Shown piece after piece: positions 50,440 through 62,284 of a stretch of 64,000 bases of DNA (positions within the stretch are counted from its first letter, which is position 1; the number at the start of each line of letters is the position of its first letter). Below the pieces are notes generated by a model. It was not told where the DNA came from, made no database searches, and saw only the letters and a list, made by a program, of their open reading frames with translations. Source of the DNA: Mixia osmundae IAM 14324 (taxonomy: Eukaryota; Basidiomycota; Mixiomycetes; Mixiales; Mixiaceae); NCBI RefSeq assembly GCF_000708205.1, contig NW_014575563.1, positions 1,812,068 through 1,876,067 on the forward strand, given 5' to 3'. The position numbers were made by a program, and so were the translations under genes.

Positions 50440-50857
50440 CTTGGTCACTTTCAGCAAGGGCCGCCTTTTGCGCGGATGGCGTGATCACGTCGCGCCAATG
50501 CTGTCTGCGAGCGCCTTCACACTTTACGTTGGAGCCTCTCGCCAGGTCGTGATGTCCTCAAGGTCGCACGCGAGCTGGCAAGAGCTGACGAGCAAGCGAC
50601 AGACGTGACGTGACGGCGAACTCGGCCAGACCGAATTTGCGTAGGCCTGCCTCGATAAGCCGGCGATTTCAGGATGATGCCGATCAGATGTAGGACTGAC
50701 TGCCTATATTGGCAAGACGAGGCTTGGCGTCCTTCGCTGGAGCCTCGAGCCTCTGGCGGCAACAGGCGCTGCGGCAGTCGCGTTTCTCACGCTGACTTGA
50801 CTCTGACGCGATACCGGCAGTCACCCCGCTGAATAGCCGCACATCGCTTGATCCGTC
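50440..50857. other. Divergent intergenic region between PKC1 and the dehydrogenase
   Basis: 418 bp, no gene seen; short frames on both strands lack family resemblance. Presumably holds both promoters. Confidence 0.5.
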
Positions 50858-51842
50858 ATGCAGACCGGCAAGCTCTTCGATGTCACCGACAAGGTACGCA
50901 CAAGTCAAACACACTCATGCGCACCTTCTGATGCTCCTCGAAACAGGTCGTCGTCGTTACCGGCGGCGGCAAAGGTAGATGATGGTGCTCATCACTCCGC
51001 ACTCTGCTGAGCGCTTCTCGCAGGCATTGGCAAGATGATCTCGACTGGATTCGTGCGAGCGGGTGCAAAGGTCTACATCACTTCTCGGGATGCAAAAGCG
51101 CTCGAAGCAACGGCAGCAGAATTGACGAAACTCGGTCCTGGATCTTGTCACGCTATCGCTGCCGACATGCAAAAGTACGATCAAGTCGAGCAGTTTGTTG
51201 CCGAGCTCGGCAAGAAAGAGAAGGCTGTACACGTTCTCGTCAATAATGCGGGCGCCAATTGGGGCGCGGACTTGGAGGAGTACCCAGATGCCGCCTTCAC
51301 CAAAGTCATGACGCTCAACGTCCAGCGAGTCTTCACGCTGACGCAGAAGATGGTACCGCTACTACAAGCTGGAGCGAAGAAAGGTTCGGCGGCAGGAGGT
51401 GCGAAAGAACCTCCCTTTGACGATCCGGCGAGGATCATCAATATTGGCTCGATTGACGGATTACGTGTTCCTTCACTGAACACGTATGCCTACTCCTCAA
51501 GCAAGGCTGCGCTGCACCATCTGTCGAGAGTGCTAGCCTCACAGCTAGGGCCGACTGGCGTGACGAGCAATACACTCGCATGCGGTCCCTTCGAATCCAA
51601 GAGTCAGTCTGGCGCTGGTCGTAACTTCTCGATGCTGATGAGCCTCGTGCGCCCTCTCAGTGATGGCTGCCACGCTTGCAGCAGCAGGTGACGCTATCCG
51701 TGATGGCGTGCCCCTCAAGAGGATTGGTTCTCCGGAGGATGTAGCTGGCGCATGTATCTTCCTCTCCAGCCGAGCAGGTGCCTACATCAACGGTGCAACG
51801 ATTCCGCTCGATGGAGGCATCGTCATCTCGGCTAAGATGTAA
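50858..51842 (+). CDS. Classical short-chain dehydrogenase/reductase
   Basis: NAD(P)-dependent oxidoreductase, 274 aa, exons 50858-50893, 50947-50974, 51024-51602, 51661-51842. Cofactor motif TGGGKGIG at about 17-24, NNAG, the catalytic Ser in IINIGSIDGL, Tyr-x3-Lys in YSSSK, and the substrate-loop end GAYINGATIPLDGG. Most like fungal reductases of the RhlG/3-oxoacyl reductase kind; substrate unknown. Two very short first exons (36 and 28 nt) are needed to build the Rossmann start. Confidence 0.88.
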
Positions 51843-51960
51843 ACAAATGCATGAAACAGACACAGCATCGTAACCAGACTAGACCTGCGCACAGACACAG
51901 ACTCCTCAAGAGAACATGTTGTCATACTCGGGATTGCTTCCGGGCTATTGGCAAGGCTTC

Positions 51961-53277
51961 TTAGAACATCTGCGAAAAGCAAAGCAGAGCATGAGCTTAC
52001 TGGCATAAACTCGTCGTTATCGGGGTCCCCGCCTACCCTGCCCCCAAAGCCGCCTGAACCGCCACCAAAGCCGCCCGAACTTCCACCAAAACCACCCGAG
52101 CCTCCGCCGAAAGGTCCGTTCGGCCCCCTCGGTCTCGGTATCCCTTGTCCAGGTCTAGAAGGTCCTGTTCAGTCGGGCCTCGTGAGCGATATAGAGTCCT
52201 GCTTACCCTACAGGGTCAAAGCGAGCACCTGGCGGGGCGCCCATCGGAGGCAGGAAGCCGTCGCCACCCCAAGGGCCTGTCGGGCCATTTCTGCCGGGCA
52301 TAGCGAGGAGATTGTTGGGATCGCTCGCGAAGCGGTCTCGGAACAGCGGGTGGTCAGGTCCAACGAGCATGCCGTCGCCCCCTGTGAATCGTCCGTCTCT
52401 CGAGGGGTTTGTCGTTCCGCCCAGACCGCCCAAGGGTAGCAGATCTGAACGACCTATATCCGGCACAGTCCGATCAGGCGCTCGCAGAGGTGACCTTTGG
52501 CTGGGTGGTAAGCGAAAGCCGGGGCACAATGGCGCGTGAGACCTACCTTGGCTCGCGTGACGGCTGAGGACCAACAGGCAGAATCGGGCCTCCCGGATCA
52601 GGATAGTAGCCTCCCCGACCTCCTGGCTGAGCAACAGGCTGACTCTGTGTCGTCTGCGTGTCCTCCTCTTGGATCTCACTGTAGCCCTCTTTCCTCAACC
52701 CGGGAATGAGTCTCTGGATGACCCTGAGCTGGTACAATGCCGTCAGATCTTTCAGGCGCGTCAAGTGGATGAAGAGATGCTCTGGTGCAGGCCCGCTCGA
52801 GCTTGATGGACCGCCCGCTGATGTCGATGGCTCCGAAGAGGCAGCGTCGTCAGCAGGCCAAGGCAGGGAACTTGGCGAGAAGTAGTCGAGCAGAGCGATG
52901 TCGAGGCTGGCCGTCCGATCGTCCTGTCGTAATCATGAATGCGCTGCGATGGACGGCAAGGCACTGCTTACCTCTGTAGCGATGGCGTTGGCGACGCCTC
53001 TACCGCCGAGTCTGTGGACATGCAGCTCGAACTCCATCGAAGACTGCTCATGTCGGTACTTGAAAGCAAATGAGTCCTTGCCAGATGCCAGTATCGCTGA
53101 TGGTAGCTCGACACCGTCTGTGCCAGGCTGAGGCGACACGAGTCGAAAGCCTAGACTGACATGAATTGCGTGGAGCAATACTGCCAGCACGGCGATCGGC
53201 TTCTCCAGCCTGGCTTCATGGGGGACGCTCTGACTGACTCTGGCCAGCAGGCTCGATGGATCGAGTGGACGACTCAT
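51961..53277 (-). CDS. Proteasome inhibitor PI31-like protein (Fub1)
   Basis: Binds the 20S proteasome core. About 379 aa, exons 53277-52972, 52923-52547, 52500-52207 (or from 52494), 52154-52001, 51969-51961. The N-terminal PI31 domain includes EKPIAVLAVLLHAIHVSLGF and FAFKYRHEQSSMEFELHVHR. The Gly/Pro-rich C-terminus has the family segments GRSDLLPLGG and GGDGMLVGPDHPLF and Gly-Phe repeats. The last intron would be only 31 nt (GTAAGC...CGCAG) and yields the family-like ending PDNDEFMPMF; without it the frame reads on to 51782. Stops 118 bp from the convergent dehydrogenase. Confidence 0.85.
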
Positions 53278-53352
53278 GAGCCCGATGGAAGGCTGACGGA
53301 GCCAGAAAGTGTTGGTCGAATCGCCAAGGCGAACGCGTTTCTGCTGAGACGG

Positions 53353-54546
53353 ATGCAGCTGCAGACTGAAGGCGAGTGAGGTCTCTTTGAGCTCGTGTGG
53401 ACGGTGGCTCAACGGTGGCACAGCTGCTGTGCGAGGTACAGACGAGGATGCATCAGTATCGAGACTCTCAGCAGTCTCGCTCGGCTACTATGACGATCCT
53501 TTCGCGAGCATGTTCCTCAAGCCCTCACAAGCATCACGGCGTCCCCCTCTGATCAACATCGGCACGACGCTTCGTACGAGAGCAATAGACCAGCTCGTCG
53601 GCAAGTTCCTCGACCTGCCGCGCGTCAGAGGCAAAGGAGCTCAAGTCGTCTCGCTCGGCGCTGGCAGCGATACTCGCTTCTTCAGGCTGGCGAACAACTT
53701 GATCAGAGCAGATCAGACTGGCCAAGCCTCGACGGTGCTCCCTACGTGGGTGGAGATCGACTTTGTCGAGTCAACGACGCGAAAAGCGATGACCGTATGG
53801 AAGCGTCGAAACGACTTGCTTGCATCCGACGCCGGCTCTGCTAGCATCAGTGAGCAATCGTCCCTGATCTCTCTTCGCAGTCTCACATGCTGTAAGCGCA
53901 CGGTGGTAGCGGACTTGCTTCGACGCACTACTGCCTGTTGCCGGGTGACTTGCGACAATGGACGGCCACCGTCACATCGAAACTCAGCATGCTCGACACT
54001 TCAGCTCCCACGCTGATTCTAGCAGAATGTGCACTGGTCTATCTCGACGCAGCATGCACGCGTGAGCTCATGCAATGGTTCAACAAGACTTTCGAGACTT
54101 TGCATGCTGCCATCTATGATCCGTTGAACTTGCAAGACGCTTTCAGTCGCGTGATGCTGTCCAATCTCTCTGTGCGTTCACAACTTGTCGACTGTGGTCC
54201 GGCTTGACGGAGATCGACAGGCCCGAGGTATTGCGATGCCAGGCTTAGCAGAGCACTCCGATCCAGGTCTGCTGCGGCGACAGCTGCTCGGTCATGGCTT
54301 CACTCGCAGCGACGCCATTTCGCTCAAGACGTATCGCAAGAAGCATCTTGATCATGGCGAGATGATTCGGTAGGCATATAAACCGCCGGTCTTCACGGAT
54401 GCTGACATACCCGCAGCTTGTCGCAGGTAGAGCGACTGGATGAGATCGAAGAGCTCGACCTGCTGCTCGATCATTACGCGGTCGCCTGGGCGAGCAAAGC
54501 GGCGACTGGCGAGTCGCTCAGCTGGTCAAGTCCAGATCGAGATTGA
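53353..54546 (+). CDS. PPM1: PP2A leucine carboxyl methyltransferase (Ppm1/LCMT1)
   Basis: Methylates the C-terminal Leu of the PP2A catalytic subunit, steering B-subunit assembly. 332 aa, exons 53353-53371, 53424-53849, 53897-54171, 54221-54369, 54417-54546. Family segments: DEDASVSRLSAVSLGYYDDP, the SAM-binding VVSLGAGSDTRFF, WVEIDF, CLLPGDLRQW, PTLILAECALVYL, and the end LDLLLDHYAVAWASK. The 19-nt first exon is followed by an intron with GC donor GCGAGT (53372-53423); this is the only ATG-bearing splice I found that meets the conserved frame. The third exon starts after an AAG acceptor. The last 29 nt overlap the coding end of the convergent F-box gene. Confidence 0.88.
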
Positions 54547-55443
54547 AGACTACGTCGAGTCGTATGTCTCTTCCCAGGCTGTCACGTCTCTTGCAGGGCC
54601 GCGCTGGCCTCCTTTGCCTTTCGGCTTCGAGTTTTTGAGGCCCTGCGCGACGAGCTGTCAGTGACAGGATATGCAAGAACGAGAGCAGGGCAGGCAGTAC
54701 TTTGTAATGCTCGCGCATGGCAAGCTTGTCGACACCCGCCGTCAGCTGATCGCTTTCCTCCGCCCATTTGGCTTCTCGCTGCTCTTTCGGTGTCAGGTAG
54801 CCCTCTGCACGAGCTCGTTCATATTCGGCATCTCTTGCGTCGGCATAGTCGAGATCGTCACGACGATGTATCGATCGATACCTCGCCGCCCAGTCTTGCT
54901 TGGCGTCTTTGCGGGTCCAGGACGGCTTCTCGTCTGGATCGATGTAGGTCGAGTCATTGCATTCGATGTACCAGCAATAATCTGGGCGACACGTCAGCTC
55001 ATGTCACTCGAACCTCGACGGACAAACTGACTGAGAGTCTGGGAAGCCTTCCATTTCTTGCTGACCTGACGACAAGTCAAGAGATCTTCTATCTCGAGCT
55101 GGCCAAAGATCTTGAGCGAGAGCTCATGCTTGAATCTCAGCAGGGGATCAAGGCTGCTCTCTTTCTTAGCGCGCTCTTGCTGTCGCTTGCGCGCGGATGA
55201 CGATCGTGTCGGTGAACCCGAACGCGAACCTGCTCTACTGCCTCCCCTGGGAGTGCCCGCCCGAGGTGTGCCTGTTCGTGAGACTGCTCGTGAATGGAGC
55301 GGAGTGACGGTATCGTCTTCATCAGAGTGCACGCCCGCATCTGATCGATGATCGCTCAGCCTAGCATGAGCAGACTGCGGCGGTGACAAGTGAGCGTGCT
55401 GCTCGGCTGCTCGCGTGAGCGCTTCTTGCAAGAGGTCCGGCAT
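54518..55443 (-). CDS. F-box protein
   Basis: Probable SCF ubiquitin-ligase receptor, 291 aa, exons 55443-55032 and 54981-54518. The ATG at 55443 opens MPDLLQEALTRAAEQ; an Arg/Ser/Gly-rich linker follows. The F-box lies at about residues 99-137 (FKHELSLKIFGQLEIEDLL, CRQVSKKWK). The downstream half, joined by a 50-nt intron (donor GTCAGT), begins YCWYIECNDSTYIDPDEKP and is charged and helical (DYADARDAEYERARAEGYL), of a kind I cannot place; no WD repeats or LRRs. Its coding end overlaps that of PPM1 by 29 bp; the final 40 codons may be spurious if a further intron exists. Confidence 0.7.
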
Positions 55444-55847
55444 AGCAGCTCGTCTCAGTCTGGGCACTTCGACTTATCGCGTCATTGCGCAACAAGGAGG
55501 AGGGGTGGCGCGCGCGGAAGCTGGAGGACCCTGGCTTCTTTCGACTTCGACTTCTGGAATTCAGGAGGCTGACAAAAGCAAGACGGGCAAGGGCCAAGAA
55601 CAAGAGCGCGATTGTCGGACGCTCAGAGAGAGAGGGTATGTCGCATTGAGGAGAGCATACCGCCTGCCTCAACCGTCATAGTAGCCACTGGCCAAGAGCT
55701 CTGTCACCAGCGCTGATACCGCCCTCACGAAATTGCGTGCCGTTCCGCATTGACCTCTTCCCGATCTGCTGGCAGCCCATCCGCACTCATCATCTTGAGA
55801 CGTCGTGCGCTTGCAAGCAACACATCGCACTGAGTGATTGACCCCAG
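55444..55847. other. Divergent intergenic region between the F-box gene and YPD1
   Basis: 404 bp. Only short frames without family resemblance; likely two promoters. Confidence 0.5.
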
Positions 55848-56453
55848 ATGTCGGCACACGCCAGCTCGCTCAAGGCAGCTCCATCATTACCCAAAATCCC
55901 TTCATCGAGCTCTGGTCCGGCACCGTCGATGGTGGCCGCACGAGCAGGCGAGGATCAGGATGCTCTGGACGTAGGCACAGAAGTCATCGATATGGAAATC
56001 TTCTCCCAACTGCTCGAGATGGACGACGATGACACGCACGAGTTCTCGAGACCGCTGGCAGTAGAATACATCGAACAAGGCGCCAAAGCCGTGAAAGACA
56101 TTGAGATCCTCCTGTGAGTCTTTCCTTTCGGTGTTTCGCACAAGGACTGACGTTTGGCATCATCGCGCAGGGACGATGAACTATCCGGATCGCAGAGTAT
56201 TGACGTCAGGTTGAAGACATTATCAGAGCTCGGGCACTTCCTCAAGGGCTCCTCGGCCTCTCTGGGACTGCTCAAGGTGACAAAGACGTGCGAGGCCGTT
56301 CAGAATGTCGGCAAGCCTAGAGAGGGCACAACCAAATTTAGAGATCAAGACGAGAAAGAAGCCGCTCTCAGGCGTCTCCGCCATCTTACGCTCAAGCTCA
56401 GCGACAGGCAAGCAGAGGCTACACGAGAGCTGCGGACGCTCTGCTCAATCTGA
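55848..56453 (+). CDS. YPD1: Histidine-phosphotransfer protein of the two-component phosphorelay
   Basis: Relays phosphate from hybrid histidine kinases to response regulators such as Ssk1 and Skn7. 182 aa, exons 55848-56113 and 56171-56453. A four-helix HPt domain follows a 45-residue disordered start: MEIFSQLLEMDDDDTHEFS, then the phospho-acceptor HFLKGSSASLGL with His at about 111, LLKVTKTCEAVQNVGK and a C-terminal helix. All core HPt residues (His, Lys three on, SSASLG) are present. Confidence 0.93.
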
Positions 56454-56574
56454 GCCTGGGCCCAGCAAGCTAGCTTGGTCACTTGGCCGCTCACGTGACA
56501 GCGACTTCAGACTGCAATTCATTTGTAACCCCATTTCGCATGCATCATCAAGATTCGTATGACATGAGCATCAC

Positions 56575-56651
<77 letters not shown>

Positions 56652-56796
56652 CATGGCTGTTACACTAGGTATCGCTGAACATGATGTCAAACAACAAAAG
56701 ATAAGGCTCCAGAGCCTGCTGGCTCTCTGCTAGACACTGATATGATCGAGAGGCTCCTGCTTACGTTGCTTTGGCGTATGCGCATGCGTGTGCGCC
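56454..56796. other. Convergent intergenic region with a CAT microsatellite
   Basis: 343 bp between the stops of YPD1 and the RHO2-like gene; holds the trinucleotide run described separately, otherwise nothing. Confidence 0.6.
56575..56651. repeat. (CAT)n microsatellite, about 26 units
   Basis: Uninterrupted catcatcat for 77 bp, preceded by one imperfect unit (cac). Intergenic, not in a gene. Length likely varies among strains. Confidence 0.97.
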
Positions 56797-57775
56797 TCAG
56801 AGAATGATACAGCATCGGCTGTCGGTCGACTCGTCTCCGCCATCGTGACCGTTGCCGTTGGCATGGGACCGCCTTCGCTTGTTCTTCTCTGCGCCCTCGT
56901 TGGTGCCTCCTCCACCGGTCGATGCGGGCGTTCTGACCAGCATGGCCGCTCTCGTCGCCGCTTCAAAGACGTCGTCCACACCTTCGTTGCGCAGCGCTGA
57001 ACATTCCTTGTAGCATCTCGCGCCTATACTCTGTGCGACTTGTTCTCCCTTTTGCACCCCATCACGTGAGCAAGAGTGCGTTCATGACTCGGAGGCCCGA
57101 CTGACCTGACGCTTCTGCACGAATCGGTTGCCCGCACCCATCTCTCCGGCCTCATCTCGCAAGTCGCGCTTGCAGCCGACGAGGATGACAGGGATCTGGC
57201 GACCGCAGATTTGTCGGACTTCCTCGTTCCATTTGACCGTGACGTTCTCGAGCGAGTCTGGCGTGTCGATCGAGAACGCAATCAGGATGACATGTGACTT
57301 TGAGTAGGACAGGGGACGCAATCGCTGTCATCACCCATTCAGACTTTCAGGTTCTGACGTGCTGTAGCCGGCTGACACACCTCATACTCTTCTTGTCCAC
57401 TGTGGGCGAATCAGCAGATGCAATCGACGGTCTGCAGGCGGAGCACTTACGCTGTATCCCAGAGCGCGAGTTGAACAGCTTTGCCGTCGAGCCTGATCTC
57501 GGCAACATAGTTCTCAAATATTGTCGGCTCGTATTCTCTGTGCGCGACGAGGGCGAGCAGTCAGCGATTGCGTTGGCTGCAGCAAAAGCGAAAGACCCAC
57601 TGCGGGAATTCGCCCATTGCAAAGACGGACAGTAGCGAAGTCTTTCCGCAGGCTCCATCCCCCACAATGACGAGCTTGCGTCGAAGCTGAGGGACGCAAG
57701 CAAGGGTGATAAGTCTATGCCCAGATTGCGCACGTTGGGTGGACGCACCGCGGCGGTATTGTTTCCGGGAGTCAT
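56797..57775 (-). CDS. RHO2: Rho-family small GTPase, Rho2-like
   Basis: Membrane-anchored GTPase switch for wall and actin control. 229 aa, exons 57775-57749, 57686-57601, 57537-57451, 57399-57381, 57324-57106, 57048-56797. P-loop GDGACGKTS at about 18-26, effector loop [10 protein letters not shown], switch II DTAGQEEYE, base-recognition VGCKRD, and [15 protein letters not shown] before a Gly/Asn/Arg-rich variable region. The end is CCIIL: a CAAX box ending in Leu (geranylgeranylation) preceded by a palmitoylatable Cys, as in yeast Rho2. Rho1 itself usually ends in a Lys-rich CVLL. Exons of 27 and 19 nt were placed by the conserved frame. Confidence 0.88.
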
Positions 57776-58109
57776 GTCGCACGGTACCTATGCTATCAGG
57801 GGTAGGAAACAGCGCACAAAGTGTGCGTCAATTATCGAAGATGAGTGCGATGCCCGCTTGGCAACGTCAAAGGCTAAGGGCGCCGTCACCGCGAGGTCGG
57901 CCTAGGTCACTGCTGGACCCGTTTTGAGCCTGCCCAACGGATACTGAGGCAGAACGTCGCTTTGTCCGAGAACAGGCCGAGCGTTTGCAGCAGACGAGAT
58001 TGACTGCCAACGCTAACAGGTTGGCATCTAAAGGTCGTGCTTAGCGTGCAGACCGTACTCTGCACGATGCTGCCTCAAGGCGCGCGATTGACGCCTGATT
58101 CAGCCCCTG
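57776..58109. other. Divergent intergenic region between RHO2 and the SEC2-like gene
   Basis: 334 bp, no convincing frame. Presumed promoters for both neighbours. Confidence 0.5.
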
Positions 58110-61100
58110 ATGAAGCGAGGTCGACCGGAGCACCCTCTATCTGGACCTGACAGGCTGACTGCGGTAGATCGTTGCGCTGCCTGCTTCGTTGCTCGGCCGC
58201 GCTCCCCCGAACTCCGCCTTCGAGCGACGCGTGTCACACAAAACGCGCCAGCAAAGTGGCCAAGCAATCAGCGGCTTATGCCGTCTGTGGCCTCCTCCCG
58301 AGACCCGCAAGTCCGACTGGGGAGCGGTAAGATATCAGCCATATCGCATCCCTTCGCAGCCGGCAGCCGTCCCAAGCTGCCTGCTCTATCGACCGATACG
58401 GCTCTCACAGACAATCGGTTGCCATCTTCGGCAGCAGGCACGGGCACTGCGCCTGGCTATGGACAGGCTATCACCAAGACCGAGCCCTTTCGCTCCAAGA
58501 CACCTTCGGAAACAAGGATACCCTATTCCATCGGCGAACAGCGCTCGACACGCGCACAGAGCGTCGTTGCCCGCTCGGCGCCGCGCTCGCCTGCTTCTGC
58601 CGGCGCAGTAGGCCAGACACGCTCGCTTTGGAGAGACTGGGAGACAACTGCGCCACCGTCTGCTCCGCCCGCGATCCCCCACGCGCCAAAATCGCCTACT
58701 GCATCCCTCAGAAGTCTGCCAAGAACTGCCTCGCGCCGACCGCGTTCGCCTGATGAATTTCTGCCACCCGTGCCAGCTCTGCCGCCGGTACTCAAGCGCG
58801 CAGACACCGAGCCTCATTCTTCCGGCAGCGCTTTCTTCGCGGAGCCAAGACGCCCAAGACAGAGACAAGGCACGCAGGATAGCGTGAAGAGCTCGATCAG
58901 TGAGCCGAGGTCTGTGCGCGTACCCTCGCGAGATCCCGCCCCACGGTCAGGCCACAGAATACAAGAGGCCTTGCCTTTGCCAAAGTCAGGCTCCTTGGAT
59001 CCCGATTCGCCTGTTGATGCGCCTTTAGGAGCACCAGGGCGCGACCGGGACGTTCATGCCATCCCTTTAGCATCCGAGGCTACAGAGCCACCGAGGCTGT
59101 CGTCCTTTCAGCACCGCCCAGAATCAAGTCAGGGCAGTCAGTCCGCCAGTGGTCAGAGTAGCCAGCGTGAATCTAGCAGAAGTACTTCACTAGCTGGCAG
59201 CAGCTTGCCCACTCGAACATCCCGCGAGTCCTTGTCGAGCTCATCTGGCCGGTCTCGCCAGCCGAGCCACGATACCGATCGTGAACCAAGTCTCGAGATC
59301 GATCTGCCTCCTTGGGCCTTCGATGCTCGTCCGGCAAATCAGACCGAATCTCATAGAGCCCGGCAAGCCTCATCTTCGTCCTCCCAGCGCTCGTCAAGTA
59401 GAGGCGCAAGCTTAGCCAGCGGTAGCAACGCTCGCTTGGACGCCTTTCTGGGCAGAACGCCAGCGATGCCCTCGCCCTCGATGTCACGGAGCGAGTCCTC
59501 AACCCCAAGCCTGGCAGAATCGCTGAGAGATGACAGATCAGTCGAGCTTGAGCCGGTCACACCAAGGCCATCACAGCCAGACCACAAACGCGTGCAAAGC
59601 TCGTCGACCAATCATTTTGACTTGAGGCTCAGTACAGCCGACAGCCTCGATGGCTCTGGTCCTATCACGCCCCGACCGATATTGCGGCCGGCTACCTCGC
59701 AGATATCAGCTACAGGTGACAGCGCTGCCGATGTGACCATCGACGCGCGTGCAGACATTGAATTTGCGAGGCGCGTCATGGGCAACGCGAAAGGCATGTC
59801 AATGCTCTATCTCGAAGAAGCATATGGCTGACTTCTTGCGGCAGGTGCTGACTCGTCACCAACAAAACGTATAGCCGCTCGACAGGAGCAGGCTATACAA
59901 GCCATACAGCGCTTAGTGCCCCGATACGACGCCCTCGTGCGTGATCAGCCTCCAGTCGTGCCAGAGGCTGATGCAATGGCAGGTCGAATATGTCGAAACG
60001 CTGACGAGCAGACAGAACGATCTCGAGGCTTCCCTCAAGATCGCCCGCTCGAACGTTACGCTCGTGGAACAGCATGCGGAGACGCTGTCAGAGGCACTGA
60101 GGCGGCGCGACCAAGACTCGCGCATGCTGCGCTCAGATGACAAGCCAAGTATCGAGCTCGAGCGAACACGAAGCGGCACTTCTGATACTGGACAAACTAC
60201 CGAGCTGCAGGCGCCCGCACTTGAGCGCAAAGACTCGTTCTGGCGACGGGCGGGGAAGAAGTTGGCTGGAGCAGCTGAAGATGAGCCGCCTCGGATGCGC
60301 CGCACTGCGAGCGAGAGCAGCAATACCAGTTCTGCTCCTTCGTTGACCAGCTTGACAGAGGTGCTCGATCCATCTGAGAGCTCGGTGGAGGATCCCTCCA
60401 TCAACGACCTCTGCGCTCCTCTATCAGACAAAGCCACTACGGCAGACTATATCGCTCGGCTACAAGACATACAGGTCTACATGAATCTCTGCCGATCGGG
60501 CTACAACCGCCAGCGTCAAGAACACGAGTCTCTTCATAGCTCGCATGCCACCCTTCAGCAAGCATTCAACGCGCTGCAGCAAGAGCATGCCTCGACCAAA
60601 GCTGCGCATGTCAAGCTGCAACATGCCCACGGTGAAATGCAGACTGAAGTCGAGAGCCTGTCGGAGACACTTTTCGGCGAGGCCAACAAGATGGTTGCAG
60701 ACGAGCGCAAAGCTGCTGCTGAGTTGCAGGCAGAGCTTGATACTGCTCGACGTCAGATCGAACAGCTCTCCCAAGATGCTGCTGCTGCCACCGTCATTCG
60801 TGCCGAATACGACAGACTCAAGAAGCGCGTTGGCGCCAGCCCTACACCTAGTCCAGATCGAACTGTCGCTGGCATAGAAGCATTGAGAACGATGCACTCG
60901 GGGTCCCCTGGTCAAGGCAGTCTTGAACTACAGCCTCCTCGACCGCCATTCTGGCGCAACATCAGCAATATGTCAGGCGTGTCTGCTGTGTCGAATCCTG
61001 CAAGTCTCGCCAGCCTGGTCACGGAGGCTCATGAGGATGCTATGGCTCATGAGGAGAACGAGCTCTCGCCGGGAGCGAGTGGGGGCGCCCGGGCTTGGCT

Positions 61101-61863
61101 CGCTGCAACCTTTGGCCGCAAAGCGAGCAGTACGAGTCTGCCCATGGACGCCACAGACAGTCGCGACAGCCTAGAATCCTCGCCCGCCTTCTCGACATCC
61201 TCTCGTCAGGACGCGACTGCAAGGATGCAGCGCTTCTTGTCCGTTACATCGGAAGCTGTTGTCGCGCGCTCTGTCAGCCAAGATCGCGCAGCGCCTAGTG
61301 TGCAGGTTTCAGCAGCTGCACAAGATCACAGCCCGCAGTTCTGGAGGTCCGGGGAACACCCGTCCACACCTTCGCCCAAGCTAGGCTCGGGCATGCTACG
61401 CAGAGACTCTGAAGAGCTGACGCCCGAGCCTCGCACGCTCGCACTCAAGCCACTCCGGATGTCGAGATCATTGGGCGATTTTAACAGTTTGCTGCTATCA
61501 CCTAGCTCAGCCAGCCTTACAACGTCTCCAGAATCAATGTCGATCAGAAGCGAAGCGCCTATATCGAATTACCCATTGGCACGGAAGGTTCGGCCGCCGG
61601 CCTCGCTCGATGCCCTGCAGAACGCTACGCGACTGCTGAAGCAGACACCGTCGTTGGGTGCGATGACATCTCGAGCAGCGCCATCCGTACCGACCCTTGC
61701 ATCACTACCGGCGGGCCTGACACGTCCCAGCAATCGCAGAACTGCGAGCTCTCAGAGCGCTCGAAGCACTGGCAGCACACGCAGCGGTGCCCGTTCGCCT
61801 GCCATGACGCGAGCTGCAGACGATCTCGATCAGCTCATGGCAGATATGGCTGACCTCATTTAG
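58110..61863 (+). CDS. Sec2-like Rab guanine-nucleotide exchange factor
   Basis: Likely activator of the secretory Rab Sec4 on exocytic vesicles. About 1218 aa, exons 58110-59793, 59845-59936, 59983-61863. The first 560 residues are disordered, Ser/Arg/Pro-rich. A coiled coil starts near 590 (YVETLTSRQNDLEASLKIAR) and the Sec2 signature lies near 813: EVESLSETLFGEANKMVADE followed by a heptad helix (LQAELDTARRQIEQL). The rest is disordered and Ser-rich. The first intron (59794-59844) uses GC donor GCATGT with a good branch site; the alternative GC at 59829 is weaker. Yeast Sec2 is 759 aa, so the N-terminal extension is unusual. The ATG choice is uncertain. Confidence 0.7.
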
Positions 61864-62284
61864 TATACGCTCAGTGCGATTGTTGTTGTTGCTAAAGAGT
61901 CTGTGTACGCTAGCGAGCGCGAGCGCGCGAATGAAGATGACCAGAGTGCGTGCAATAGCCCTCCTTACAAAGAAAGAGATCCAGACCGTAAGGTAGTCTG
62001 CCCCAACGATGATCAATGTCCACAGATTGTCCCGCCCGTCTGCTCCTGAACGAAGGACTAGGGTGAAAGAAACGGACGAGGGCCTGTGCTATTGCCCGTG
62101 TGAAGTACGAAAGTTCGAGCTGTGGTGGCTTGATCGTGAGGGCATGAGTCGGCGTGAAACGAGAGTAAAGAAACCAATTGTATAACAGTGCGGCTTTGCC
62201 TTGTCCCCTATGCGAAACCGCATACGAGCGCAAGGCTTGTACATCGGAGCGTCTGACAGTCGTAGCGTGCTTCTCTTTTGCGAC
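61864..62284. other. Convergent intergenic region of 421 bp
   Basis: Only minus-strand shadow frames of low quality. Presumed 3' untranslated regions of the SEC2-like and surface-protein genes. Confidence 0.5.

Noticed and set aside
54982-55013. A 32-nt intron with donor GTTCGA in the F-box gene
   Set aside because: Donor GTCAGT at 55031 gives a 50-nt intron with correct phase and a better protein join.
56483-56668. Short open frame through the CAT repeat (poly-Ile)
   Set aside because: Created by the microsatellite; no coding character outside the run.
58386-58868. Long minus-strand frame opposite the SEC2-like gene
   Set aside because: Antisense shadow of Ser/Arg/Pro-rich coding sequence; the same holds for long antisense frames at 12288-12812, 14260-15210 and 22252-22482.
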